Shown: positions 34,251 through 43,299, counted from the stretch's first letter. The stretch is 64,000 nt of DNA from Dastarcus helophoroides (GCA_028583605.1 CM053327.1:37332126-37396125), one strand, 5' to 3'. Program-made: numbers and translations. Notes: generated by a model not told the origin, from the letters alone.

Positions 34251-34571
34251 CAAAATCTATAGCTTTTTACCCCTGCTATCATCAAAGCAAAATTGAAATT
34301 TGTTTTCCAATTAAGCGTTTAAAATGAAAATTTTAACTTCTTTGCTTAAACTTCGACTTTCTTCTCAAAATTTCAACCACAGCCTGAAAATTTAAATTCT
34401 TTCAACAATTTTTAGGTTAGACGTCCTAATTTTGTTTTTTCGAGAATTTTTCAATTTGTTTTCTTGAAATTTGAATCTTTTTCGAGATTAAATATCATAA
34501 TTTGGCATATTTCTTAATAGTCATGCACAAAGCAGGATTTCTTTGTCTTGCTACCTAAGTTCTCGTCTTGC

Positions 34572-35161
34572 CAGTGTTGCCAGTGGTTCAATGCCAAGTG
34601 TCGCTACCGGATCTCTAAAATTCCGCTACCGGCTGCTACCCAACACAGGAAGGGTAGAGAATTCTACAAAAAACTTGACCTTGAAGGATAAATACATTTT
34701 TTTTACCTTCGGAGGGTAATTAAAGCCAAAAATATAAAAAAACCTTTCGTTTACCTTTAAAATAAAGATTGATAACTAAGACTAAAAAAGAACTACCTTC
34801 CTAGCAGAGAACTATTTTAAATGGTTTCAAAGTCGTCAAATAACATAGTATCTTCGGGGAAATACATATTTTTCCATAGAAAAAGATAAATTAAATTTTT
34901 TAAAGATTTCTACAATGATTGTGATTGACTTTCTACACGTAAAATTGTTGTTAATTGCTCTGTCAGATGGCACCATTGAATAAATCGTTATGGAATTTTT
35001 TCAACCACTAGTTTATATACCTTCGACTCGTTTTTTAAAAATAAAATGTAAAAATTTGGGCGACCTCAAAATTCCGCTACTTTATCATCGCCGCCGCTAC
35101 GCCGCTAAATACTTCAGAAGTCGCTACCAATAGCGGAATTCCGCTACCACTGGCAACACTG
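34572..35161. mobile_element. 590-bp hAT MITE with perfect 8-bp target duplication
   Basis: The termini CAGTGTTGCCAGTGGT (left) and ACCACTGGCAACACTG (right) are perfect inverted repeats of 16 bp. CGTCTTGC at 34564-34571 and 35162-35169 is an exact 8-bp target duplication. Subterminal CGCTACCGG / AATTCCGCTAC words repeat at both ends. No transposase is encoded, so movement would depend on a hAT transposase supplied elsewhere. The perfect duplication suggests a fairly recent insertion. Confidence 0.93.
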
Positions 35162-35232
35162 CGTCTTGCTAACTAGAACACTGAACTAAATACTGTGGCT
35201 TATGATTAAGTCCATAGGTTTTACCCCTAAAA

Positions 35233-36378
35233 CAGGAGTCGACAAACCGCGGCTTGCGAGCCGCATGCGGCTCTTTTAAAAGACAATAGCCGCTCTTTAA
35301 GTTTCCCTAAAAAAAAAATTACACAAAAGCTAAAGAGGACAAACACGCAGAAAATGAGTACTTATTAAACAAGTGACCTACGAAGTCGAAATTTCCAAAA
35401 ATACTTTTCTAGGAATTTTTACGTTTTGCTTAAATTTTGACAAAAAAGTTATGATTTCAAGAATATTCTTTCCGAAATTTTTAATTGATTTGTATTAACA
35501 TTTCGAAAAAATACACGAAATTTGAAATTTCTACAAAAAGACCAATTTGGGAAGTCGAAATTTGTAATAAAATTTTTTCTCGTGATTTTTCATTTTTTAT
35601 TTGTTAATTTTCTACAGCCTTGAACTTTCGCGAAAAAAAGGCTAAATTACTTTTGTGAAAAAAAAAATCTAAATCAGAAACAGCAAATATCAAAGTTCGA
35701 AATAAAAGCTGAAATTTCCAAAAAAAATCGAATTTAAGAAAAAGGAAGAGATTCGAAAAAATTGAGAAAAATAATAACACTCCGAAAAAATTGACAAAAT
35801 GCAAGATTTCGAAAAAATTGAAAAAAATAAAGAGATTTCGATAAAATTAAGAAAAAGGAAGAGATTTCGAAAAAAGTAAATTTATCAAAAGTTCTCAAAA
35901 TAAGGTAACATTTTAGAAAAAAAATATCGAATTTCGACAACAGATTGAAACCCAGAACAAATTGAAAACCTGAAATTCTTAGACAAATTTGAATTTCTTG
36001 AAAAATTGTAAAATATCAAAAAGAAAAATTGTAAAAATAAACTGGAAACTTAAAAAAAATTGTCGAACTTTAAAAAGGTCGAAGTTTTTCAGACAAGAAG
36101 AAAAAAGTCAAATTTTAGGAAAAATTTCAAGGAAAAAGTCAAAATTTTAAGAAAAGCTCGAAATTTCGACAAAAAATTTGCAATTTCCCAGAGAAATTTA
36201 AATTTTGAGAAGAAATTTGAAATTTCGAGAACACGACGATTTAAAAAAAATCCAAATTCTTTGATAAATTCGAATTTAGAGAAAATTGGTAAAATAATTT
36301 CGAAAGAAAAGGGAATGTCGATAAAATTTTCAGTTTTAGGTATCAGGTCAAAATTTCCCAGAAAAAGTCAAATTAGTG
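35233..36378. mobile_element. hAT-like family copy, inverted and truncated
   Basis: Starts CAGGAGTCGACAAACCG, a degenerate terminus, with the subterminal hairpin GCTTGCGAGCCGC..GCGGCTCTTTTAAAAGACA. The interior (AACAAGTGACCTACGAAGTC, ..TTTTTATTTGTTAATTTTC, CAAATTTGAATTTCTTG) is the reverse complement of 28212-30995. It stops abruptly at a GC-rich segment near 36378, so the other terminus is missing. Confidence 0.72.
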
Positions 36379-36520
36379 ATCGAGACGTGGGTGAAGACGG
36401 CCGACTTTCTCCCTCATCAGTTAATGTGCCAGGTACCGCTTTCAGGCGGGAGAGTACAGCCCTTGGTGTGCGGTAATCCCTCCTCAATAAAGAGGGTTGA
36501 CACCTTTAAGGGGTATGTAT
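36379..36520. other. GC-rich unidentified fragment
   Basis: About 140 bp with roughly balanced GC, sharply bounded on the left by A-rich repeat. It includes GGTACCGCTTTCAGGCGG, GTGCGGTAATCCCTCC and TCAATAAAGAGGGTTGAC (a possible polyadenylation signal AATAAA in the last). It may be the 3' end of a non-LTR retroelement, but I do not recognise it. Short open reading is not convincing. Confidence 0.35.
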
Positions 36521-36894
36521 ATATAACGTTTGTTGCCTAATGGCTATAAAAGAACTCAAAAGAAATTCAAAGGTTCAAATTGTTAGCGATTACTTGTTTA
36601 TCGCTTTTTGAATTAATCAAAATGTTCTGAAGTGAACTCAATACTCCGTATAAGTTTTTTGAACTTATGTAAGTTGTGCAAGATAGCTTTGTATGTGTTC
36701 TACTTACGTACCAAATATAAAATTAATATCTGGTTTCTGGAAAAAGATACAAAGAATTTCGTGGACCTTACATCTGTCAAATTTTTTGTAAAAATCCAAT
36801 TATCTTTAAAAACTTAAAATTTTAACAACAATGTTTGTTATCCAAGGTGGTCTTAAAATATTAATGCAAAAATATATAGAGTACCTCATTTAAA
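36521..36894. other. Unique flank of the LTR element
   Basis: AT-rich, non-repetitive; a 61-codon frame at 36632-36817 has no recognised domain. It ends in the ATAA target duplication. Confidence 0.4.
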
Positions 36895-36898
36895 ATAA
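36895..36898. other. Target-site duplication ATAA (left)
   Basis: ATAA immediately precedes the left LTR and matches ATAA at 41300-41303 after the right LTR. A 4-bp duplication is usual for Ty3/gypsy insertion. Confidence 0.85.
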
Positions 36899-37257
36899 TT
36901 TTATGGGCTTATCGGTTCGAATAGATTACCATGTGTGAATTACACCACTTTATTACCAAATTAACTCGGCACACTTCAACTAAACAGTAACTCACTACTA
37001 ATTGCTAACCCACTAAAACTACACTGACTCTAACTGCCTGACTTGAGGGAAAGCCTTTTATAGTTTTGGCCCCCGACTTTTAGACCTTTTTGGCAGATAA
37101 GGCTTATCGTTTGCCGAAATTTCTGGAACGCTTATCTGCCATTTGTTTCGTTATCGCGGCCGCTTTCCCTTATCAGATCCTTTTAGAAACTTTTTTTATT
37201 TACTAAATTCTACAATTCCATTCTAAATCCTATTTCATCTATTTACATTGCGTTACA
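36899..37257 (-). repeat. 3' LTR
   Basis: Read on the minus strand it starts TGTAACGCAATG and ends GGGCCCATAAAA-like sequence next to the ATAA duplication. It contains the TATA element at 37056-37062 and the polyadenylation signal at 36949-36954. It lacks the short GCTGACCG segment present in the 5' LTR. Confidence 0.95.
36949..36954 (-). terminator. Polyadenylation signal AATAAA in 3' LTR
   Basis: Minus-strand AATAAAGTGG lies downstream of the TATA element within the LTR, where the R-region polyadenylation signal is expected. Confidence 0.7.
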
Positions 37258-37272
37258 CTGCCTCCCCCTTAA
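37258..37272 (-). other. Polypurine tract
   Basis: Minus-strand AAGGGGGAGGCAG directly abuts the 3' LTR start TGTAAC. This is the expected position for the plus-strand primer of reverse transcription. Confidence 0.85.
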
Positions 37273-37287
37273 GAATGATCGTCCCGA

Positions 37288-38151
37288 TCAGTTCCAATCA
37301 GTCACTTCGCCACTAAATTTGCATAGTCTGTTCAGGTGTACCACTTTCATTTTACTCCTGGAGCTACGCTGGATCCTGTATACCAAGTCGTTGATTCTCT
37401 TCAGCACTTTGTACGGCTCTTCCCAAGATGGCGTAAACTTTGGCGAAACTCCTTTCTTTCGCTGAGGGTTGTATAGCCATACCAACTCGCCCTCACTGAA
37501 ACCACCATGATTGGCATTCACGTCATACCTGGCCTTCATCCGGTCCGTCGCCAAGTTGATCTTCGCCTGCACCAGGGCATGCGTCTCCAATATCGCTTCC
37601 CTCAAGTCATCTACGAAACCCATCGTTTCCCTGGGGATCTCCCTTGGTGATCCAAACACCAAGTCACACGGAAGCCGCAGTTTCCTCCCGAAGATCACTT
37701 TTGCTGGAGTCTGACTTGTAGTTTCATGAGTTGCCGCGCGATAGGCCATCGGAAACAGTTGTAGATGTCGATCCCAGTCTGTCTGATGTTTGGAAACGAC
37801 CTTCGAAAGATGTTCCTCTAAGGTCCTGTTAAATCTCTCCACCATTACGTCAGACTGTGGATGAAGAGGTGTTGTTCGAGTTTTCCTTATTTCAAGAAGA
37901 CGACACACCTCTTGGAAAACCCCCGATTCAAAGTTCCTTCCCTGGTCCGAGTGTAGTTCCAAGGGAACACCAAATCGACAGATAAAGTTGTCCACAAGAA
38001 CCCTTGCGACTGTGGTGGCTTCCTGGTTCGGGATGGCATAAGCTTCAGGCCATTTACTGAAATAATCCATGGATGTACTTGTTTCCATCGTCTGAAGCTG
38101 GGAATGGTCTTGCCACATCGATTGCAATTCTTTCAAATGGAGCTCCCACAT
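37288..38151 (-). pseudogene. Integrase, catalytic core second half and C-terminal domain
   Basis: This 287-codon frame carries the second and third acidic residues of the retroviral integrase D,D(35)E triad: HSDQGRNFES (Asp 69) and QSDVMVERFNRT (Glu 105, where a Gly usually follows the Asp). The family hallmark YFSKWPEAYAI is near residue 30. The C-terminal SWEEPYKV..INDLVYRIQ with KVVHLNRL is a GPY/F-type module with its Gly replaced by Glu. The N-terminal ~27 residues are out-of-frame sequence, because the real reading enters from the upstream frame (38054-38377). The frame ends just before the polypurine tract. Confidence 0.93.
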
Positions 38152-38377
38152 TATATTTCTTCAGGGCCCCTTTGGTTCTTGTACGAAGATCCTTGGATGC
38201 AGCACAGGTGACACATTTCCGACACCATCGCTCGACGTCCTCCCTGCAGTTAACCCAATAGAACCGTTTTCGAACCTTCTCCAGGGTCTTGTTCATCCCT
38301 AGATGTCCACCAGAGGTCCCATTGTGCACCTCCCACAAGACCTGTGGAATCTTCTCCTGATGCACCACCAACTGCAA
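38054..38377 (-). pseudogene. Integrase, zinc-binding domain and first catalytic Asp
   Basis: The HHCC zinc-binding motif is visible: His 18, His 25 (VHNGTSGGHLG) and Cys 55 / Cys 58 (CVTC). The start of the catalytic core follows with Asp 87 in AIDVARPFP, where a Gly is expected at the Arg. It is in a different frame from the RNase H upstream and from the rest of integrase downstream, so single-base indels separate all three pieces. The last residues (HGLFQ) are read-through past the break. Confidence 0.92.
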
Positions 38378-39165
38378 GTTGACACGCTTTCATCCGCGCT
38401 TTCCCATGCTCTCTTCAGTACCCCGTCCTCGACCTGAAGGGATTTCCATTGAGCCCACAGATTCTTAAGAGCTGGACTTCTGTCGGAAACCTCTTGCCAT
38501 TCCGGTCTGTCTCCAGCTTCTTTCCATTCCAATATGGGTCCGATATCAGCGTCGCTCCTCTGTAGCTTCCGAAGACCTTCAACAGTCCATTCGTCTTCTG
38601 GCTGGACAGAAGTGACCCTTATATCCACCATGTCCTCATGGTCCTCAACTCGTCTCCAGTATTTGCAATCCCCACAAGGTCTTCTGGACAAAGCATCAGC
38701 GTTGTTATGCTGTCGTCCCGGTCTATGATGCACCTTAAAGTGATACTGCTGAAGCCTTTCTAACCATCTAGCCGTCTGCCCCTCTGCGTTCTTCATTCGG
38801 AGTAACCAAGAAAGAGCCGAATGATCTGTCCTGATGAGGAATTCTTGCCCCCACAAGTACTTGTGGAAGTGTTCCACGGCCTTCACTATCGCAAGAAGTT
38901 CCTTCCTGGTAGTGCAATAGTTCCTCTTCGGCTTCGTCAGGATCTTGCTGTAATATTCGATCACTCTTTCTTCACCGCCTTGAACTTGGGACAGCACAGC
39001 CCCAATGCCTACGTTGCTGGCGTCAGTGTCCAACACAAACTTTCCATTCTGCTGAGGATACGCTAAGATAGGGCTTGTACACAAGGCGGACTTCAGTTTT
39101 CGGAAAGCGGTATCACAATCGGGAGTCCAGACGTACGGCGTTGTTCCTTCCGTTAGTCGGTGCAA
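38299..39165 (-). pseudogene. RT thumb/connection and RNase H domain
   Basis: Begins in the RT connection (HRLTEGTTPYVW, then AFRKLKSALCTSPIL) and continues into RNase H. Catalytic residues are Asp 48 (LDTDAS), Glu 89 (TRKELLAI), Asp 114 (RTDHSAL) and Asp 157 (NNADALSRR). This domain looks intact and is typical of Ty3/gypsy elements. A linker to integrase follows. The final ~30 residues (from about QLVV-equivalent) are out of frame because of a break before the integrase zinc-binding domain. Confidence 0.95.
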
Positions 39166-39475
39166 CGGCGAAGCGATTGATGGCGAAGCCTTTCACAAAT
39201 CTCCTGTAATAGGTGCATAACTCAAGAAACTTCCTTAGTTCATGTTTATCTTTGGGTTTTGGCCAGTCACGGATTGCTTGAGCATCGTGTGCCACACTAA
39301 CCTTGACTCCTGGGTCCACTGTTGCCTGTACATTTCTTCCATCCCCGTCGGCTTTCACCACCAAACTCTCCTTGGTCCTTTTTATCTGTTTGATGGGAAG
39401 AGTTTTGGTGACTGGTAGGTCACTGGTTACTCACTAGCTAAGCTAGTGAGTTCTCTTTCTCGCCATGTTGTTTTC
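39113..39475 (-). pseudogene. Protease remnant fused by deletion to RT connection
   Basis: Reading starts without an ATG. VQATVDPGVKVS resembles a retroviral aspartic protease active site (D-T/S-G-A), with Pro in place of Thr and Val in place of Ala. A few residues later the sequence is IRDWPKPKDKHELRKFL and TYYRRFVKGF, which belongs to the RT thumb region. Protease C-terminal half and RT fingers/palm, including the catalytic Y-x-D-D, are absent. A frameshift after KGF separates this from the RNase H frame. The assignment of the protease part is tentative. Confidence 0.7.
39429..39451. repeat. Perfect 11-bp palindrome between gag and pol remnants
   Basis: ACTCACTAGCT (39429-39439), one base, then its reverse complement (39441-39451). 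It lies 25 bp after the gag stop and upstream of the protease remnant, in the part of the element that suffered the deletion. It could be an RNA hairpin at the gag-pol boundary or a scar. Confidence 0.9.
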
Positions 39476-40751
39476 TTATTGTGGGCTTGTCGACTTCTTG
39501 GGGGTTGACCTGCAGTCCTTCTTGACGTGCCCCGACTTGTCACAGCTGTAACATGTTATGTTTCTGCTGGATCTGCTTTTAAGAGTTCCTACCAGTTCTT
39601 GGATACTCGGATCAATTTTCTTGATGTTAGCACTAATGTTCGCGTTCGTGTCCTTTATGTTAGCGCTCATGTTCGCAAGATCAGGGTTATTCGCAACCTC
39701 CTCGATGTTGGCCTTCCTTATTCTCCGTGACGCCTCTGACTCCGAAACCTTGTAGGCAGCTTCAACCTCTAGAGATCTAATCAGTGCCTCCCTCCATGTA
39801 CGGAAGTTTGACAAGCGCATCACTTTTTGGACTTCTGGGTCTCTTATTCCTTCTATAAAAATTCTAGCTGCGTAAAGTTCCAGAAATTCAGTTGGTGCTG
39901 TTGGATAGGCGGCATGAGCCAGTCTTTTTACGTCAGCCTCAAATTCTTGCAGCATTTCATCACTTTTCTGCTTCCTTACTAGTAGTTGCGACTGGGCGAC
40001 TTCTGGCAAATGATGGTCTCCAAATCTCAGCTCTAAAGCCCTAACTAAATCTTCATAGTTAGCTAGTTCGTGTTCAGATAGAGCTCGAAGTAGTTCCAGA
40101 GCTTTTCCGCGCAGGCGTACCACCAATGACGTCGCCTTTTCGCCTTCCGTCCACCGATTGGCCCTGGCAGCAGCTTCGAACTGTATTCTGTAGGCCTGAA
40201 AAGATGTTTGTCCATCATAGGTCGGAGGTTTCACTTTTTGGGAAGAACTAGCAGGTACACTTTCGGATTCATGTTGTATGCTTTGTCCACTTAGCAACTT
40301 TTTCATGTTATTTTTTATGTTGCTAATCTCCCTCTTTGTTGTATTTTCCAAATCAAGAAGCTTGCTGTTGAATTTTTCTTTTACTTCCCCAAATTCTTCC
40401 CTAACTTCGCCAATCTCTTCTTGCATTTCTTCTCGCATTCCTGTAATTTGTTCTTTCATTTGTCCTTTCATTCCTGTAATTTGTTCTTTCATTTCCTCTC
40501 TCATTTTTGCAGCGTCTACTCCCATTTTTTCTGTTATATTTGCTAATAGACTATGCAACTCTTGTTTTTCTGCATTCCTTTTTTGATCTTCTTCTTGTTT
40601 TTCTTATCGTCTTCGTTCTTCCTCCTGTTTTTTTTTCTTGGCGTCTTCGTTCTTTCTCCTGTTCTTTTTCTTGTTGTCTTCGTTCTTTCTCCTGATCTTT
40701 TTCTTCTTTGTCTTTAAACATCGCTAACAACGCTTGCAATTGTTGTTCCAT
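39476..40751 (-). pseudogene. Gag, frameshifted near the N-terminus
   Basis: The main frame (39476-40558, 360 codons) has a coiled-coil-like Glu/Lys-rich segment (about residues 15-90, with repeated EMKEQITGM), a capsid-like alpha-helical region (about 120-270; FQAYRIQFEAAA, LRGKALELL, LELRFGD) and a CCHC zinc knuckle, C-x2-C-x4-H-x4-C, at residues 336-349. The N-terminus lies in another frame: a Met at 40749-40751 starts a QQLQALLAMF segment rich in Glu/Arg/Gln. A change in the A-run at about 40628-40636 and an in-frame TAA at 40604-40606 break the link. Gag would assemble the particle and bind the RNA. Confidence 0.9.
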
Positions 40752-40919
40752 TTTGGCCGATTTTAATCTCGTATGCATAAAGCGTATCTAAATGTTCAAG
40801 ATTTTACTTGACGCGCCTCGTATCACTCTTTAACAGTTTAAAACGTCCGAGATAAAGTCAACTACGACACCTGGCACGAATTTCTTTTGAGTAATGAGCA
40901 CAATCCACGAATAATTTTG

Positions 40920-40931
40920 CTTCTGACACCA
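40920..40931 (-). other. Primer-binding site, tRNA-Leu type
   Basis: Minus-strand TGGTGTCAGAAG lies two bases after the 5' LTR. It is complementary to the 3' end CTTCTGACACCA typical of animal tRNA-Leu. The position and the TGG start fit a minus-strand primer site. Confidence 0.85.
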
Positions 40932-40983
40932 GATTTTACGGGCTTATCGGTTCGAATAGATTACCAGGTGTGAATTACACCAC

Positions 40984-40989
40984 TTTATT
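40984..40989 (-). terminator. Polyadenylation signal AATAAA in 5' LTR
   Basis: Minus-strand AATAAAGTGG, the equivalent of 36949-36954. Confidence 0.65.
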
Positions 40990-41095
40990 ACCAAATTAAC
41001 TCGGCACACTTCAACTAAACAGTAACTCACTACTAATTGCTAACCCACTAACTACATTGACTCTAACTGCCTGACTCGAGGAAAAGCTGACCGCC

Positions 41096-41102
41096 TTTTA
41101 TA
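41096..41102 (-). promoter_or_regulatory. LTR promoter TATA box
   Basis: Minus-strand CTATAAAAGGCGG is a strong TATA element. A TCAGGCAGTT initiator-like word follows about 26 bases downstream. The matching site in the 3' LTR is 37056-37062. Confidence 0.75.
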
Positions 41103-41299
41103 GTTTTGGACCCCGACTTCTAGAACTTTTCGGCAGATAAGGCTTATCGTTTGCCGAAATTTCTGGAACGCTCATCTGCCATTTGTTTCGTTATCGCGGC
41201 CGCTTTCCCCTTATCAGATCGTTTCTAAAAACTTTTTTTATTTACTAAATTCTACAATTCTATTTTAAATCCTATTTCATCTATTTACATTGCGTTACA

Positions 41300-41303
41300 A
41301 TAA
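41300..41303. other. Target-site duplication ATAA (right)
   Basis: Directly follows the right LTR (GTTACA) and matches 36895-36898. Confidence 0.85.
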
Positions 41304-41410
41304 CAAAGTTGGTGTCAACTTCAGGTATAATCAAAAGTACTACAACATTGCGAATATTTTAGTTGTGTTGGCCTCGCCGACTTTGCTAAGTTGTAAAACT
41401 TTCAAATTTT

Positions 41411-41842
41411 TTAGATGAGTACTTTGTCAAATATCGATCGCGGCGTTTCCCTGTGGTACACAATGATAGAAGATGAATCTGCTGATGAAGGATGAACCTG
41501 GCAGGGGAATAATAACATTGTTAACTCTTGCCGCAAAATAGTGGCTCTTGCCTTGGATCCAATTCGTTGTAAAAGCCACTCGAGCGAATAACTCGTATAA
41601 TTCTCTAATATTTCATCGCACCCGGCAAAATCCAAATTATGGATATTGCCCACGCTATTAGCATAGCTGGCGCTATTTGGATATACGATATTACTAGAGA
41701 ATTTATCAAGATTACACATTTCTGTTGGAAAAGTAATCAGAGTAATCAGAGTGACCACTTGATCAAATATGCACTCGGTAAAACAACTTTGATTGACAAC
41801 AATGACAAATGTTAAAAACTGGACAACTGGCCAGAATGTCAA
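41411..41842 (-). CDS. Hypothetical 143-residue protein or first exon, possible secreted protein
   Basis: This frame starts with ATG and a hydrophobic segment (FWPVVQFLTFVIVVNQSC) that could be a signal peptide, followed by a mixed-composition polypeptide with several Cys residues, one N-glycosylation-type NYT and an LEWLLQRIGSKA stretch. Its composition is unlike the Phe/Lys/Asn low-complexity peptides elsewhere in the window. I recognise no family. It could be a single-exon gene, a first exon, or a chance frame. A gypsy element lies 110 bp downstream of its stop. No promoter or splice site is confidently identified. Confidence 0.3.
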   Translation of the reverse strand: MTFWPVVQFLTFVIVVNQSCFTECIFDQVVTLITLITFPTEMCNLDKFSSNIVYPNSASYANSVGNIHNLDFAGCDEILENYTSYSLEWLLQRIGSKARATILRQELTMLLFPCQVHPSSADSSSIIVYHRETPRSIFDKVLI

Positions 41843-41859
41843 CTCAAAAACTGCGTCTG

Positions 41860-42165
41860 TATTAATAAAGTTGAAGAATCTAAGATTTCACAATAAATGT
41901 TCCATTATAAGCTTGTATCGTTTTTAAAATGTTTAAGTAGTACCAATACAGATGTTTTTATTAGAATTTTTGTGCATCTGTCCGTCGGTTGGTCCGGCCT
42001 AATTTCGAGAACGACTGAACTGATTTTAGTGAAACTTTCACTAAATTATAGGGCGATTTCTTAGGTATAATATAGGCCTATCTGTTCAGTCAAATTCAAC
42101 GTTGGTAAAAATTTTATTTTAAATTAAATGTTATAAAAATCAGCAAATTAAAAATAAAATACTTT
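41860..42165 (+). mobile_element. Dispersed repeat with GTCT-position tract, distant copy
   Basis: ATTAATAAAGTTGAAGAATC, TAAGCTTGTATCG, AGAATTTTTGTGCATCTGTC, CCTAATTTCGAGAACGACTG and AACTGATTTTAGTGAAACTT follow the order of the family at 15932-16195. The GTCT tract is short here, which shows the ancestral state of the microsatellite at 18541-18913. Confidence 0.72.
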
Positions 42166-42499
42166 GACGACTTTACAGCTGAAGTTATATTTCATAGAAG
42201 CCAATATTTTCTATTTTAAATAAACAATATAAATTTACTCGAGGTAAATAATAAATATTGTAATAAATTATTGTCGCAGCTGTAAATTAACGTGTAGACT
42301 CTATTACGATTTCCCATTATCACCGTTTAACTTTACAGGTGTTGATATACTTATTTCCCGCCTTTCTAATTAGTGCAATTATCGAAAGTTTGTGTTAAAT
42401 GATACTGTCACCAGATAACTTAATTTATCTGCTTGTAAACGCCAAGAAAGAATTTCACACGAGACCGCCCCCTCAGTCTCGAAATATATTAAGTTTAAA
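42166..42499. other. Unique non-coding island
   Basis: Balanced, non-repetitive DNA with several TTATC/GATAA and TAATTA words (for example CTAATTAGTGCAATTATCG near 42366). No open frame is present. It may be regulatory. Confidence 0.3.
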
Positions 42500-42592
42500 A
42501 TATGAGTAAAAATTTAAAATATGTCTAAAATGTTTTAAATGGGTCTAAATAGTTTAAAATGGGTCTAAAAAGTCTTAAAACATGTTTACAAA
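42500..42592. repeat. Short ~18-20-bp tandem repeat
   Basis: TTTAAAATGGGTCTAAA-type units repeat about four to five times with slight length variation. Confidence 0.7.
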
Positions 42593-43089
42593 ACGCTTAA
42601 TAAGCGAAAAATTTCGATCGTCGCCGAATAATAAAAAAAGATTTATCGGGACAACCTTCCGCTCGAGCTACGGGGGATGATGACACTGAATGGTTTGTTT
42701 TGCCGGTTAAACGCATTCTATCACGATCCAGTTTGACGTTTAGTCATTAGCATCTTCCACTTCAACCCCTCTTTAGGGCCAACCCTCCGATTTTCCGCTA
42801 TTTTAGTCGTATAAGATGGCGGCCGACGGGAATGAGTGTTTATAAATAAATCGACGGTAAATAAAGCGAAAACTTTTAACTGATTAGACGTTTAGAGGTT
42901 ACCCTGATGGTATTTTAACTATACTATGCTCGATGCGTAGATCAGTAGGTTTGCACATTTAGCAGATTCAGAGTTTGGGAGCCAAAGACCGGTTTCTTCG
43001 TTCGGTTTGGCGTATTGAACTCGAACCTGATAAATGCTCCGGCGGCAAGTATACAGCAACAAGTTACAAAAATGTTACAGTGCAACTTC
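42593..43089. other. Unique GC-richer segment, no gene assigned
   Basis: Contains CTCGAGCTACGGGGGATG, GTTTGACGTTTAGTC and AAGATGGCGGCCGACGGG; the last carries the core of a YY1/Pho-type site at 42813-42823. The 104-codon plus-strand frame at 42975-43289 runs through a hammerhead-family insertion, so its length is not evidence for a gene. Confidence 0.35.
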
Positions 43090-43160
43090 TAGACCAAGAA
43101 AGATTTAAAAAACAACAAAGGCTGCGTTTCGACAGCAAAGCTGTCATCTTCAGAGAGATA
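43090..43160 (-). mobile_element. Hammerhead-foldback element fragment with core
   Basis: ACCAAGAAAGATTTAAAAAA, CAACAAAGGCTGCGTTTC and the minus-strand core. The segment between stem III and the arm has been shortened (GCTGCG instead of GTTGCTCTAACGCG). Confidence 0.75.
43122..43157 (-). ncRNA. Hammerhead-like core, stem III truncated
   Basis: Minus strand: CTCT, CTGAAGA, T, helix II GACAGC / GCTGTC around TTT, GAAA, then CGCAGC. Helix II keeps the C-G version of the covarying pair and the loop has changed from TTG to TTT. Stem III and the stem I partner are lost, so it is likely inactive. Confidence 0.5.
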
Positions 43161-43299
43161 TACAGATTGGCATATAAAAAAAGTATTTTACGGGAGATTA
43201 TTAAAAAAGAAATAATTTCGTCGTTTGGAAATGATGACCAAAAAAGTCTTCATCTCCAAATAATAGTTCAATTACAGTTGCTAACGTAAATTGATGATT

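Larger units (their letters stand above)
36899..41299 (-). mobile_element. Ty3/gypsy LTR retrotransposon, defective, minus strand
   Basis: A 4.4-kb element with two LTRs (359 and 366 bp), 4-bp target duplications, primer site, polypurine tract and the order gag, protease remnant, RT connection, RNase H, integrase. This gene order (integrase last) is that of Ty3/gypsy. It is shorter than a usual full-length element because the end of protease and the RT fingers and palm are missing. At least four frame breaks and one stop interrupt gag-pol. By eye the LTRs differ at roughly 15 positions plus four indels, so the insertion is not recent. It cannot be autonomous. Confidence 0.96.
40934..41299 (-). 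repeat. 5' LTR
   Basis: Read on minus it starts TGTAACGCAATG and ends CCCGTAAAA next to the primer site. The U3 part holds GATA-type words (GATAAG, CTTATC) in inverted arrangement, then TATAAAA at 41096-41102. Downstream is an initiator-like TCAGGCAGTT and the polyadenylation signal at 40984-40989. Confidence 0.95.

Noticed and set aside
36400..36425. Minus-strand CTGATGAGGGAGAAAG as a hammerhead core
   Set aside because: GAAA follows, but no helix II can form between CTGATGA and GAAA, and no stem I is available.
37511..39066. Plus-strand frames of 60-80 codons across the gypsy element
   Set aside because: They are shadows of integrase and RNase H on the opposite strand.
40278..40695. Plus-strand hydrophobic frames opposite gag
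   Set aside because: They are antisense translation of the Glu/Lys-rich coiled-coil region of gag.
42975..43289. 104-codon plus-strand frame as a gene
   Set aside because: About a fifth of it is an antisense hammerhead-family insertion, and no domain is recognised.
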